A program made the position numbers and the translations under genes. Positions 37,962 to 46,747 of a stretch of 64,000 bases of DNA are shown here, in pieces. Source of the stretch: Leucobacter celer subsp. astrifaciens (GTDB lineage: Bacteria > Actinomycetota > Actinomycetes > Actinomycetales > Microbacteriaceae); the NCBI RefSeq assembly GCF_001273835.1, contig NZ_JHEI01000135.1, forward strand, positions 186,001 to 250,000. The letters run 5' to 3'. The notes under the pieces are model-generated. The model was not told the DNA's origin. It did no database searches and saw nothing but the letters and a program-made list of their open reading frames with translations. Positions within the stretch are counted from its first letter, which is position 1, and each line of letters opens with the position of its first letter.

Positions 37962-39001
37962 GCGTGCGTTCCTTCCCGCGATGGGGTTCCGGGCATCCGA
38001 AACACGGTCTTGCCGAGGGTCGTGCCGTCGGCGCTCGCCCGCATGGCGGCGGGCGCCTCGGCGAGGGGGTGCACCGCGTCGATGACGGGCCGGATCTCGT
38101 GCGCGCGGACGAACCCGAGCATGGTGCCGAACTCCTCCGCGCTGCCCACGGAGGTGCCGCGAAGGCTCACCTGCCGGAAGAAGAGCTCGCGCAGCGACAG
38201 CTCGATGTCGGCTCCCGTGGTCGCGCCGAGCGTCACGAGCCGCCCGCCGGGGCGCAGACTGCGGAGCGCGGCGGGCACGCTCGCGGCGCCGACGGTGTCG
38301 ACCACGAGGTCGACAGGCGCGAGCCCGGCGCCCTCGAGACCGTCGCTCGGGATCGCCGCCGTCGCACCGCGCGCCACGGCGAAGGCGCGTTTCGCGGCGC
38401 TCCGGCTCGTCACGGTGACGCTCGCCCCGGCCGCGCGGGCCAGGTCGAGGGCGAGCAGCCCGACCCCGCTGCCGATGCCGGGGATGAGCACGTGCTCCCC
38501 CGCGCGCAGCTCGCCGACGCTGAACAGCGCACGATAGGCGGTGACGGCCCCGAGTCCGAGCGCCCCGGCCTCGGGGCCCGTGAGGTGCTCCGGCACGACA
38601 TGCGCGTTCGCGCCCGGTACGGCGACGAACTCCGCGAAGGTGCCGGGGACGCGCCCGCCGAGTATGTCCGGATGCTCCGGCACGGCAGCGCGCTCGGACC
38701 AGTTCAGCGTCGGGTCGAGCAGGACCCGGTCACCGACGGCCGGCCTGCCGGGGCCTTGGCCCGGCCCCACGGCGACTACCCGCCCCACGGCGTCGGCACC
38801 GAGGATCTGCGGCGACTCGGCGCCGTCGCGCCGCAGCGCGGTGAACAGCTCGTGCCGGTTGAGGCCGGCGTACTCGACTGCCACGAGCACCTGCCCGGCT
38901 CCGGCCTCAGGCGCAGGTGTCCGTGCCACCCGCAGGCCGTCGAGGCCCGGGGCCCCGCCGTGCACGAGGGCGAGCATGGTGCCGTCGTCCCCGCCGGTCA
39001 C
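37958..39001 (-). CDS. zinc-independent MDR-family dehydrogenase (quinone-oxidoreductase-like)
   Basis: A 347-residue medium-chain dehydrogenase/reductase. The catalytic-domain start ([34 protein letters not shown]) is followed by the Rossmann motif ([27 protein letters not shown]). The cysteine ligands of zinc alcohol dehydrogenases are absent, so it is probably an NAD(P)H-dependent enone/quinone reductase or acts without metal. The GTG at 39001 overlaps the MFS stop by four bases; an ATG at 38977 (MLALVHGG) is equally possible. Confidence 0.8.
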   Translation of the reverse strand: MTGGDDGTMLALVHGGAPGLDGLRVARTPAPEAGAGQVLVAVEYAGLNRHELFTALRRDGAESPQILGADAVGRVVAVGPGQGPGRPAVGDRVLLDPTLNWSERAAVPEHPDILGGRVPGTFAEFVAVPGANAHVVPEHLTGPEAGALGLGAVTAYRALFSVGELRAGEHVLIPGIGSGVGLLALDLARAAGASVTVTSRSAAKRAFAVARGATAAIPSDGLEGAGLAPVDLVVDTVGAASVPAALRSLRPGGRLVTLGATTGADIELSLRELFFRQVSLRGTSVGSAEEFGTMLGFVRAHEIRPVIDAVHPLAEAPAAMRASADGTTLGKTVFRMPGTPSREGTHA

Positions 39002-40341
39002 TCCGACGCCACCCGGATCGCACCGGTGCGGAGCTCGGCGTGCTTCGTCTCCGGCGTGAAGAGAGCCGCGACGAGGCTGATGACCGCGCCGCCCACGAGA
39101 TACCAGGAGGGCGACCAGCTCGACCCGGTCGCGGTCACCAGTGCCTGAGCCACGAGCGGGCCGAGCCCGCCGAAGAGCACGACACCGAGGTTGTAGCCGA
39201 CGGCAAGGCCGCTGTAGCGCTGCGCCGTCGGGAAGAGCTCGGCGAAGAGCGCCGGCTGGGCGGCCAGCATCATGGCATCGCCGATGAGGATGAGCCCGAT
39301 CCCGAGGATGGCGAGGCCGACCAGCTGCGTGTGCAGCAGGAGGAACCCGATCGGCGTGGCGACGATCACGAGCGCTGCTCCCCAGCGGATGAACGGGCGG
39401 CGCCCGATGCGGTCGCACGCCTTGGCGAACGCCAGCACCAGCGCGACGAGCACGAGCATCGAGACGAGCCCGATGTTGCGCGCTTCGGCGTCGGTGTATC
39501 CGAGCTGTCCCGCGAAGAAGGTGGGACCCCAGACGAGCAGCACATAGGTGCACATGGTCGGCGAGGCGACGAGGCCCGCGACCAGCAGCACGGAGCGCCA
39601 GTGCTCCCGGAGTACGCGAGTGAGCGGCGACCGGGCGGTCTCCGCGCCCTGCTCGGCCTCGGCCTTCGCCTCGGTGAACTCAGCGGGGTCGGCGAGGCGC
39701 AGTCGCATGTACAGTCCGATCAGGCCGAGCGGCAGCGCGACGAGGAATGGGATCCGCCAGCCCCAGGCGAGCACGGCCTCGGGGCTCATCGAGGTCGTGA
39801 TGAGCAGCGAGGTGAGGGCCGCCACGAACATGCCGAGCACGATGGTGATGGTCTGGAAGCTGCCGTACCAGGCGCGCTTGCTCGCCGGAGCAGTCTCGAT
39901 GATGTAGGTGACGGCGCCCATCCACTCGCCGCCGGCGGAGAGCCCCTGCACGAGGCGCAGGAGGAAGATGAGGATCGGTGCGAGCACCCCGATGCTGGCG
40001 TAGGGCGGCACGAGGCCCATGAGCGCCGTCGCGATCGAGATCATGAGGATGATGGCCGAGAGGGCGGCTTTTCGCCCGAGCCGGTCACCCACCAGGCCGA
40101 ACAGCACTCCGCCGAGCGGCCGGATGATGAAGCTGACGCCGAAGACGAGGAAGGTGGTGAGCAGTGCGACGGCCGGATCCTCCTGGGGGAAGAACAGCGC
40201 CGCGAACACCGCGGCGAAGTAGCCGTACAGCACGAATTCGTACCACTCGAGGAAGTTGCCGATGCAGGCCGCGACGATCGCGCGCATCTGCGACGGTTCG
40301 AGTCTCTTCTCTTGGGCGGATCGGTGCTGGGTGACAGTCAT
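38998..40341 (-). CDS. MFS transporter, metabolite:H+ symporter (MHS) family
   Basis: A 447-residue inner-membrane protein with 12 predicted helices. CIGNFLEWYEFVLYGYFAAVF in helix 1 and the loop GLVGDRLGRKAAL are diagnostic of MHS transporters, which import organic acids such as 2-oxoglutarate, citrate, shikimate or betaines with protons. Its place in the operon makes it the likely uptake system for the substrate of this pathway. Confidence 0.9.
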   Translation of the reverse strand: MTVTQHRSAQEKRLEPSQMRAIVAACIGNFLEWYEFVLYGYFAAVFAALFFPQEDPAVALLTTFLVFGVSFIIRPLGGVLFGLVGDRLGRKAALSAIILMISIATALMGLVPPYASIGVLAPILIFLLRLVQGLSAGGEWMGAVTYIIETAPASKRAWYGSFQTITIVLGMFVAALTSLLITTSMSPEAVLAWGWRIPFLVALPLGLIGLYMRLRLADPAEFTEAKAEAEQGAETARSPLTRVLREHWRSVLLVAGLVASPTMCTYVLLVWGPTFFAGQLGYTDAEARNIGLVSMLVLVALVLAFAKACDRIGRRPFIRWGAALVIVATPIGFLLLHTQLVGLAILGIGLILIGDAMMLAAQPALFAELFPTAQRYSGLAVGYNLGVVLFGGLGPLVAQALVTATGSSWSPSWYLVGGAVISLVAALFTPETKHAELRTGAIRVASE

Positions 40342-40378
40342 CGTGAGCTCCTTTGCTGTGTGGTGACGCTGTACTGGG

Positions 40379-41206
40379 TCAGATCTGGGGGTGGGATGGG
40401 CGGGACGCCGCCGGGGTCCAGCTCGGCCGGCCGAGCGGCTCGGGCGGAACCGCCTCGGACAGGTAGCGGCCGAAGCCGATGTCGAGCACGGCACGGCCGT
40501 AGCTCGCCGAGGCCGGCCCGGTCGGGGCGAAGACGTGCAGCGGGTCGGCCTCGCTCTCGCCCCACGCGAACCGCGCAGGACCGGTGCGCGGGGGTGAGTC
40601 CGCGGTCATGCTCCAGGGGATCTCGGCGAGCTTGCACACGTCGTAGCCGACGCCCTCCGCGCTGGGGATCGCCTTCACTGTGCAGTGGCGCTCGAACCAG
40701 GCGGGCGCCGGCACGGTACCCGGCGCCGCCGGGTCGTGCGAGAGTGCCGCTTCACCCGAGACAAGCTCATCCCCGAGCGCAGAGACGATGGCGAACACGA
40801 CGGCGTCACCGCGCTCCTCGAGGCGGACCGCGGCGGCCTGCTTCTTCGGCAGCCCGAAGAGCTCCCGGCCGAGGATGCCGTGGTTGAGCCCCTCGACGAA
40901 GGTCTCGATGGCGTACGCGCCGTCGGGCCCGCCGCCGTACCCCGCGCAGCGCAGCGAGACACCGCCCTGCAGGTAGTCGGGTCGGCGCTCGACCCCGCCG
41001 GGCGAGTGGAACTCGGCCCCGATGAACTCGGCGATCCAGAGCCCCACGGTCGGTGCGGCGGGCACATCGAGCCCCGCGGGCAGGCACCGCGCCGCGATAG
41101 CGGGGGCGACGGGCGCTTCCACCGTCAGCCAGCGCACTTCGACGCGTTCGGTGCCCGGCGTGAACAGCGGGGCGAAGACCGGCATGGCCAGCGGCGCGGC
41201 GCTCAT
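40379..41206 (-). CDS. acetoacetate decarboxylase family protein
   Basis: A 275-residue protein. HGILGRELFGLPKKQAAAVRLEE corresponds to the acetoacetate decarboxylase active-site region, with the paired lysines that form the Schiff base. The rest of the beta-cone fold is recognisable (DIGFGRYLSEA near the end). Family members include decarboxylases, aldolase-dehydratases and hydrolases of beta-keto acids, so the reaction is uncertain. It overlaps the E1 beta gene by four bases. Confidence 0.75.
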   Translation of the reverse strand: MSAAPLAMPVFAPLFTPGTERVEVRWLTVEAPVAPAIAARCLPAGLDVPAAPTVGLWIAEFIGAEFHSPGGVERRPDYLQGGVSLRCAGYGGGPDGAYAIETFVEGLNHGILGRELFGLPKKQAAAVRLEERGDAVVFAIVSALGDELVSGEAALSHDPAAPGTVPAPAWFERHCTVKAIPSAEGVGYDVCKLAEIPWSMTADSPPRTGPARFAWGESEADPLHVFAPTGPASASYGRAVLDIGFGRYLSEAVPPEPLGRPSWTPAASRPSHPQI

Positions 41207-42234
41207 CGCGCACCCGCCGGCATCGCCTCGACTCGGCCGGACGGCACGTCGTGCGCGACCCGCCGGATCGCGCCGAGGATGTCGTCGTCCCCCGGCAGTA
41301 CGCGAGCCGCCAGCTGGACCGCTGCGGGGATGCGGGTCTCCAGCGCGCCGAGCCGCACGGGCGGCGAGCTGAGCTCGACTCCGCTCTCGACGACTCGGGC
41401 GACCACTTCAGCGCCCACCCCGCCCGTGGTGTGCGCCTCGTGCACCACCAGCAGTCGTCCGGTGCGCTGCACGCTCGCGATGATGCTCTCGAGGTCGAGC
41501 GGGCGGATCCATCGTGCGTCGATCACCTCGACATCGATCCCCTCGGCCGCGGCGCGCTCCGCCGCGGCGAGCGCCCGGCGCTGCATGGCGCCCCAGGTGA
41601 CGACGGTGAGGTCGGATCCGGAACGGCGCAGCCCGGCTCCGCCGACCGCCTGCACCGGCCCTCCGATGCTCACGGGCTGTTTCGCGCCGTGGTAGAGCGT
41701 GCGGTTCTCGATGACGATCGTCGGGTCGTCGCTCCAGATCGCGCTGAGCAGCAGGTCGTAGGCGTCCTGGTGGGTCGTGGGCATGCACACGCGCAGGCCG
41801 GGGATATGGGCGAAGAGCGCTTCGAGGGACTGCGAGTGCTGCGCGCAGGCGCCCGGGGCGTTGCCCTGCTGGGTGCGGACCGTGAGCGGCGCCGCGAGCG
41901 CACCTCCGGACACGTATCGCACGTTCGCCGCCTGGTTGACGATCTGGTCGAAGGCCACGAGGGTGAAGTCCGCCCACATGATCTCGACGATCGGGCGTCG
42001 CCCGAACATCGCGGAGCCGACGGCCCCGCCGAGGATCGCCGACTCCGAAATCGGGGTGTCGAACACCCGCTCCCCGAACTTTCGGCGCAGGCCCTTGGTG
42101 ACGCCGAACACGCCGCCGGGAATCGCCACGTCCTCGCCGAAGAGCAGGGTCTCCGGGCGCTCCTCGAATGCCCGCGCCAGCGCGGCGTTGACGCTCTCCG
42201 CGTACGACAGGGTCTTTTCGATGATCTCAGGCAT
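41203..42234 (-). CDS. 2-oxoacid dehydrogenase E1-type beta subunit
   Basis: A 343-residue transketolase-C/pyrimidine-domain protein with TLLFGEDVAIPGGVFGVTKGLRRKFG, VFDTPISESAILGGAVGSAMFGRRPIVEIMWADF and GRLLVVHEAHTTGGVGAEV. It pairs with the alpha subunit to bind thiamine diphosphate at the interface. No E2 or E3 gene follows, so the pair may work with a distant acyltransferase or as a decarboxylase/carboligase. Confidence 0.9.
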   Translation of the reverse strand: MPEIIEKTLSYAESVNAALARAFEERPETLLFGEDVAIPGGVFGVTKGLRRKFGERVFDTPISESAILGGAVGSAMFGRRPIVEIMWADFTLVAFDQIVNQAANVRYVSGGALAAPLTVRTQQGNAPGACAQHSQSLEALFAHIPGLRVCMPTTHQDAYDLLLSAIWSDDPTIVIENRTLYHGAKQPVSIGGPVQAVGGAGLRRSGSDLTVVTWGAMQRRALAAAERAAAEGIDVEVIDARWIRPLDLESIIASVQRTGRLLVVHEAHTTGGVGAEVVARVVESGVELSSPPVRLGALETRIPAAVQLAARVLPGDDDILGAIRRVAHDVPSGRVEAMPAGAR

Positions 42235-43183
42235 AGACGTGCTCCTCAACGGTGGCGGGATCTGCGAGCGGGGCGGCGAGCGCGGCCTCGGCGGCGCGGT
42301 CGATCTCCTCGACCACCCGCTGCCGCAGGGCCGCGAGGTCGGCGTCCCCGACTCCGGCGGCCCGGGCCACTCGCTCCGCCCGGGCGATCGGCTCCGCCGC
42401 GAGCGCGGCATCGAGCTCGCCCGGGGGCCGGTAGTGCTGGACATCTCCGATGTAGTGGCCGACGATGCGCTGCGTCATAGCCTCGAGGAGCACGGGACCC
42501 GCACCGTTCCGGCACCGGTCCACGGCTTCCTGCACGGCATCCCGCACCGCCTCCGGGTCGTTCCCGTCGAGGCGCACGCCGGTCATTCCGTAGGCCGCCG
42601 CGCGGCGGAAGAACTGGTCGTTGCGGACCATGCTGCGCGTCGGAGTGAGTTCGGAGTAGGTGTTGTTCTCGACGAGGAAGATCACGGGCAGGGTCATGGC
42701 CGAGGCGAAGTTCATGGCCTCGTGGACAGCACCCTGGTTCATAGCACCCTCGCCGAATGCGGCGAGGGCGACACGACCGCTCCCGTCGAAGCGGCCGGCC
42801 AGGGCGGCACCGCACGCGATGGGGGCGCCGGCACCCACGATCGAGTTCTCGCCGTACATGCCGTAGGCGGGTGCGGTGAAGTAGGCCGAGCCTCCGCGGC
42901 CGCCGCTGATCCCGGTCGCGCGTCCGAGCAGTTCGGCGAGTACGGCCTCGGGCGGCACGCCGCAGGCGATCGCCCAGCCGTGTCCGCGATAGGTCGGAAA
43001 CACCGCGTCGCATCGCAGGTCGAGCGCACCGGTCGCGCCTGCATAGATCGCTTCCTGTCCATTGCAGAGGTGCACCGATCCGACGATGTCCTCCCGAGTC
43101 CGGAGTCGGGTGATCATCTCCTCGGTCTCTCGAATCCGGTGCATCACCTCGAGCGACGCGACCAGCGCCTCCGTGCGGTTCAT
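42227..43183 (-). CDS. 2-oxoacid dehydrogenase E1-type alpha subunit
   Basis: A 318-residue thiamine-diphosphate-binding subunit. The Mg/ThDP motif is AAFGEGAMNQGAVHEAMNFASAMTLPVIFLVENN, preceded by GISGGRGGSAYFTAPAYGMYGENSIVGAGAPIACG. It is close in size to acetoin/pyruvate dehydrogenase E1 alpha. It overlaps the IclR gene by four bases and the beta gene by eight. Confidence 0.9.
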   Translation of the reverse strand: MNRTEALVASLEVMHRIRETEEMITRLRTREDIVGSVHLCNGQEAIYAGATGALDLRCDAVFPTYRGHGWAIACGVPPEAVLAELLGRATGISGGRGGSAYFTAPAYGMYGENSIVGAGAPIACGAALAGRFDGSGRVALAAFGEGAMNQGAVHEAMNFASAMTLPVIFLVENNTYSELTPTRSMVRNDQFFRRAAAYGMTGVRLDGNDPEAVRDAVQEAVDRCRNGAGPVLLEAMTQRIVGHYIGDVQHYRPPGELDAALAAEPIARAERVARAAGVGDADLAALRQRVVEEIDRAAEAALAAPLADPATVEEHVYA

Positions 43184-44010
43184 GCGGTCTCCTTCCTGTC
43201 TGCGGCCGCAGGTGCGGCCTCCGTTGCGGCGTCGGGCGCGCGGAGCCGACCGGAGGCCAGCAACGCGCTCGCGAGATGGGCGGCTTCCCCGACCCCGGCG
43301 ACGAGCCGCAGCCGCTTGCGCTCGAACCGCTCGGTGGGCGCCGACACGGTGAATGAACCGGCCGGGGCGCCGTCCGGCGTGAAGTACGGAGCCGACACGC
43401 ACCGCATGCCCTCGACGAACTCTTCCTCGTCCACGGCGTATCCCTGGGCCCGCACGCGGGTCAGCTCCATGAGCAGACCGTCGAGATCGGTGACGGTGCG
43501 CGGTGTGAGGCGCTGCAGCGGCACCCCTGAGAAGAGCGTTTCCACCTGCTCGACAGGTAGGTGGGCGAGGATCGACTTGCACGAGGCCCTGGCGTGCATG
43601 TCGCCGGTATAGCCGACCTCGAGTCCGCCGACGCTGAGGGTCTGATTGCTCGTGAGGAAGTGGCGCAGCAGCACCGCGCCCCCCGTCCACTCGGCGATGA
43701 ACGCCGTCTCGGCCGTCGCGTTGAAGAGGCGCGTCAGGATGACCGCGAGCTCCGGCGCGATCTCCGAGTGACGCTGGAGGCCCCGACCGAGCGCGAAGCC
43801 GTGCGGTCCGAGTTCGTACACCCCGCCGCTGCCGCGGATCACGTAACCGTCGGCCTCGAGTGTGCGCAGCACGTGGTAGCAGACGCCCAGCGAGAGCCCG
43901 CGGTCGGCTGCGATCTGCTTCGCGGTGACTCGGCCCGCGGTCACGATGTGCTCGAACACCGCCATACCCCGGCTCAGCGTCGTGAGGATCTCCTGCTTCG
44001 GCTCGCTCAC
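43180..44010 (-). CDS. IclR-family transcriptional regulator
   Basis: A 276-residue regulator: N-terminal winged helix (LSRGMAVFEHIVTAGRVTAKQIAADRGLSLGVCYHVLRTLEADGYV) and C-terminal effector domain (TGDMHARASCKSILAHLP, EEEFVEGMRCVSAPYF). IclR proteins usually control adjacent catabolic genes in response to the substrate. It is the second gene of the operon, coupled at both ends. A likely site is the inverted repeat at 45324-45341. Confidence 0.9.
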   Translation of the reverse strand: MSEPKQEILTTLSRGMAVFEHIVTAGRVTAKQIAADRGLSLGVCYHVLRTLEADGYVIRGSGGVYELGPHGFALGRGLQRHSEIAPELAVILTRLFNATAETAFIAEWTGGAVLLRHFLTSNQTLSVGGLEVGYTGDMHARASCKSILAHLPVEQVETLFSGVPLQRLTPRTVTDLDGLLMELTRVRAQGYAVDEEEFVEGMRCVSAPYFTPDGAPAGSFTVSAPTERFERKRLRLVAGVGEAAHLASALLASGRLRAPDAATEAAPAAADRKETA

Positions 44011-45251
44011 GGGAGCTCCCGCAGTGCAAGAGCCAGCGAGCGCGCCGCGTGCAGGAGGTCCGTCTCGGCGACGGACTCACCCGGCGTGTGCGCGAGCGCA
44101 GTGTCACCCGGACCGAAGACGAGCGTCGGGACGCCCAGGGCCGCGTACTGCCCGGCGTCGTTCCCTGCAGTGAAGCCGCGGAGTTCCGCCTCGCCTTCGA
44201 CGGCCGCGATCCCGCGCACGAAGGCGCGCACCAGGTCGCTCGATTCGGGTGTCTCCCACCCCGGGTAGGGCTCGCCGAGCCAGCTCAGCCGGTGAGGGTG
44301 AGCGGCTTCGTGAGGGTCGTCGCCAACCGCCGCGGCAAGCGCCGCGGCGAAGGCATCGCGGGCCGCTCCCGGCGCCTCGCCGGGCATCAGGCCGATCCGC
44401 CCCGTGAGGCTCGCGTGTTCGGGGACGGCCGCCTGGTACTCGCCTGCCGAGAGGAGGCCGATGGTGAACGGGATGCCCGTCGGAACATCGGCGAAGCGCG
44501 GGTGCGCGAAGCGGGCGGATCGGTCGGCGGCGGTGGCGATGAGTGCGTCCCGGAGCCTGAGCAGGCGCTCGAGCGCGTCGATGCCCTCCCAGGGCGCCGA
44601 GGAGTGGGCGGCCGCACCCGAGGCCTCGAGTCGGAAGAATTGGAGCCCCGTGCAGACCGTGACGAGGGCGTTCCCCGTCGGTTCGAGCACGACCGCGGCT
44701 GCCGGCGGCTCGGCGGCGAGCGCAAGCGCGAGACGAGTGCCGACGCCGCTCCGTTCCTCGCCGATGACGAGGTGCACCACGGGCACGTGGCTCACGCGGC
44801 CCGGGTCGTCCCTGAGCACGTCGAGTGCGATCAGTGCCGCGGCGATCCCGCCCTTCATGTCGACCGTGCCGCGGCCGTGCACGCGCCCTCCCTCCCGGAC
44901 TCCTGCGAAGGGCGGGTGCTCCCAGGCGGCGAGGTCCCCTTCCGGCACGACGTCGATGTGGCCGTTGAGCACGATCACCCGATCCGAGGGGGCCGGTCTT
45001 CCGAACGGATACCCGATGACGTTCGCGCGATCCCCGACCGTCTCCTCGTCGGCGGCGAACGGCGTACCCGCGAGCGGCTGCACCTCGGCCTCCCAGCCGT
45101 GCGCGCGCATCCACTCGGCGTAGAAATCGCACACGGCGCGCTCGGCTCCCGTCGCGCTCGGCGTCCTCACGGACGCGGCGAGGAGCTCGGCGAGTTCATC
45201 GCCGCGCGCGGCGAGCTCGGCGTCGAGCCCGCGCTGTTCCACTGTTGTCAT
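44007..45251 (-). CDS. M20 family metallo-deacylase (ArgE/DapE-like)
   Basis: A 414-residue M20 hydrolase. Metal and catalytic motifs: [60 protein letters not shown] and the C-terminal FGPGDTALAHTPGESV. Members remove acyl groups from N-acyl amino acids. It is the promoter-proximal gene of the nine-gene operon, so cleavage of an N-acyl compound is probably the first step. AGAGGTG precedes the ATG. It is clearly separate from dapE at 9.3 kb. Confidence 0.88.
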   Translation of the reverse strand: MTTVEQRGLDAELAARGDELAELLAASVRTPSATGAERAVCDFYAEWMRAHGWEAEVQPLAGTPFAADEETVGDRANVIGYPFGRPAPSDRVIVLNGHIDVVPEGDLAAWEHPPFAGVREGGRVHGRGTVDMKGGIAAALIALDVLRDDPGRVSHVPVVHLVIGEERSGVGTRLALALAAEPPAAAVVLEPTGNALVTVCTGLQFFRLEASGAAAHSSAPWEGIDALERLLRLRDALIATAADRSARFAHPRFADVPTGIPFTIGLLSAGEYQAAVPEHASLTGRIGLMPGEAPGAARDAFAAALAAAVGDDPHEAAHPHRLSWLGEPYPGWETPESSDLVRAFVRGIAAVEGEAELRGFTAGNDAGQYAALGVPTLVFGPGDTALAHTPGESVAETDLLHAARSLALALRELP

Positions 45252-45323
45252 GCTGCGTTCACCTCTCTGGTTCCTGGATCATCCTCAGGGCCGCACGTGC
45301 CCCGTTCGATACTTCGAAGAAAG

Positions 45324-45341
45324 ATTTCGATTATCTGAAAT
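45324..45341. promoter_or_regulatory. candidate IclR operator in the divergent promoter
   Basis: ATTTC-gattatct-GAAAT is an inverted repeat in an AT-rich patch within the 140-base region between the divergent M20 and class III aminotransferase genes. It lies about 75 bases from one start and 50 from the other, fitting control of both units by the IclR protein. Confidence 0.4.
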
Positions 45342-45379
45342 ATAGGTCCCTCCGCCGTCCGTGCCTGCCGCGCCCGCCC

Positions 45380-45385
45380 TACCGT
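45380..45385 (+). promoter_or_regulatory. -10 element TACCGT, leaderless start
   Basis: TACCGT followed by GAGCGC and the ATG at 45392; the six-base spacing predicts a leaderless transcript. Confidence 0.6.
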
Positions 45386-45391
45386 GAGCGC

Positions 45392-46747
45392 ATGACGAAC
45401 GACCGCCCCGCCCCGCCCATCGCCGAATCACGCACCCTTCGCGAGCGCCACGCCGCCGTGATGCCCGAGTGGCTATCGCTCTACTACGACGAACCGCTCG
45501 AACTCGTCTCCGGCAGCGGCCGGACCGTGCACGGCAGCGACGGCCGCGAGTACCTCGACTGTTTCGGAGGACTGCTCGCGACCATGGTCGGCCATGGGAT
45601 CCCCGAGATCACCGAGGCGATCCGCCGGCAGTCCGAGCGGATCCTGCACTCCTCCACGCTCTACCTGCTGAGCGGGCAGGTACGCCTCGCCGAGCGCCTC
45701 GCGTCCGCCAGTCGGATGCGCGACCCCCGGGTCTTCTTCGTGAACTCCGGCACCGAGGCCGTCGAAACGGCCCTGCTCATCGCGACAGCCCACGCCTCGA
45801 GCAACCAGGTGCTCGCGCTGCGCGGCAGCTATCACGGGCGCAGCTTCGGAACCGTCGCGACGACGGGGATTCGGGCATGGTCGGCCACCGGCTTCAGCCC
45901 GCTGCAGGTGAGCTACCTGCACAGCGGATACCGTCTCCGCAGCCCGTTCCGGGAACTCGACGACGCGCGCTTCGTCGACTCGTGCATCGACGAGATGCGC
46001 ACCATCATCGAGACGAGCACGAGCGGGCGGATCGCCGGCATGCTCGTCGAGCCGGTGCAGGGCGCAGGAGGGTTCGCGGAACCGCCGGCAGGGTTCTTCG
46101 CGCGCACGAAGGAGGTGCTCGACGACTACGGCATCCCGCTCATCTCCGACGAGGTTCAGACCGCCTGGGGACGCACGGGGCGCGGGCCGTACGGGATCCA
46201 CGCCCACGGCGTCGTGCCACAGATCATGACGCTCGCGAAGGGCCTCGCGAACGGACTCGCGATCGGCGCCGTCGTGGCGGAATCCGAGATCATGCACAGC
46301 CTCCCGGCCCACAGCATCTCGACCGCGGGCGGCAATCCCGTGGCCATGGCCGCCGCGAATGCCACCCTCGACTACATCGAGGATCACGATCTGATCGCGC
46401 ACGCCGACCGGACCGGGGTCCGACTGCGGGAGGGACTCCGCGCGATCGCCGCCGAGATCCCCGAAGTCGTGGCCGAGGTGCGCGGGGCGGGGCTCATGAT
46501 CGGCGTCGAACTCGTCGCCCCCGGCACGACTGAGCCCGCGCCCGGGCTCGCAATCGCCGCGGTGGAGCGCGCCCGAGCGCTCGGGCTGCTGATCGGGCGC
46601 GGCGGCCTGTACGGGAACGTGCTGCGCGTCACTCCGCCCATGACGATCACGGCGGCGGAGACCGAGCGGGCGCTCGAGCTCCTCGCCGAGGCGCTGCGGT
46701 CGGTGGCCGCGCTCGCGATCGCGGAGGCGACCGGGGTCCGCCCGTGA
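45392..46747 (+). CDS. class III PLP aminotransferase
   Basis: A 451-residue enzyme like alanine-glyoxylate or omega-amino-acid transaminases. It shows FFVNSGTEAVETALLIA, GSYHGRSFGTVATTG, PLISDEVQTAWGRTGR and the PLP lysine in MTLAKGLANGLAIGAV, then HSISTAGGNPVAMAAANA. It is divergent from the nine-gene operon and coupled to the SDR gene, so it probably transaminates a pathway intermediate to an aldehyde or keto acid. Confidence 0.88.
   Translation: MTNDRPAPPIAESRTLRERHAAVMPEWLSLYYDEPLELVSGSGRTVHGSDGREYLDCFGGLLATMVGHGIPEITEAIRRQSERILHSSTLYLLSGQVRLAERLASASRMRDPRVFFVNSGTEAVETALLIATAHASSNQVLALRGSYHGRSFGTVATTGIRAWSATGFSPLQVSYLHSGYRLRSPFRELDDARFVDSCIDEMRTIIETSTSGRIAGMLVEPVQGAGGFAEPPAGFFARTKEVLDDYGIPLISDEVQTAWGRTGRGPYGIHAHGVVPQIMTLAKGLANGLAIGAVVAESEIMHSLPAHSISTAGGNPVAMAAANATLDYIEDHDLIAHADRTGVRLREGLRAIAAEIPEVVAEVRGAGLMIGVELVAPGTTEPAPGLAIAAVERARALGLLIGRGGLYGNVLRVTPPMTITAAETERALELLAEALRSVAALAIAEATGVRP

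Noticed and set aside
41203-43183. Assignment of the E1 pair as acoAB (acetoin dehydrogenase)
   Set aside because: No acoC, acoL or acoin-type regulator is linked, so a specific name is not supported.
36445-45251. Operon as a secondary-metabolite (NRPS/PKS-like) cluster
   Set aside because: No carrier protein, condensation or ketosynthase domains are present; the enzymes fit catabolism.
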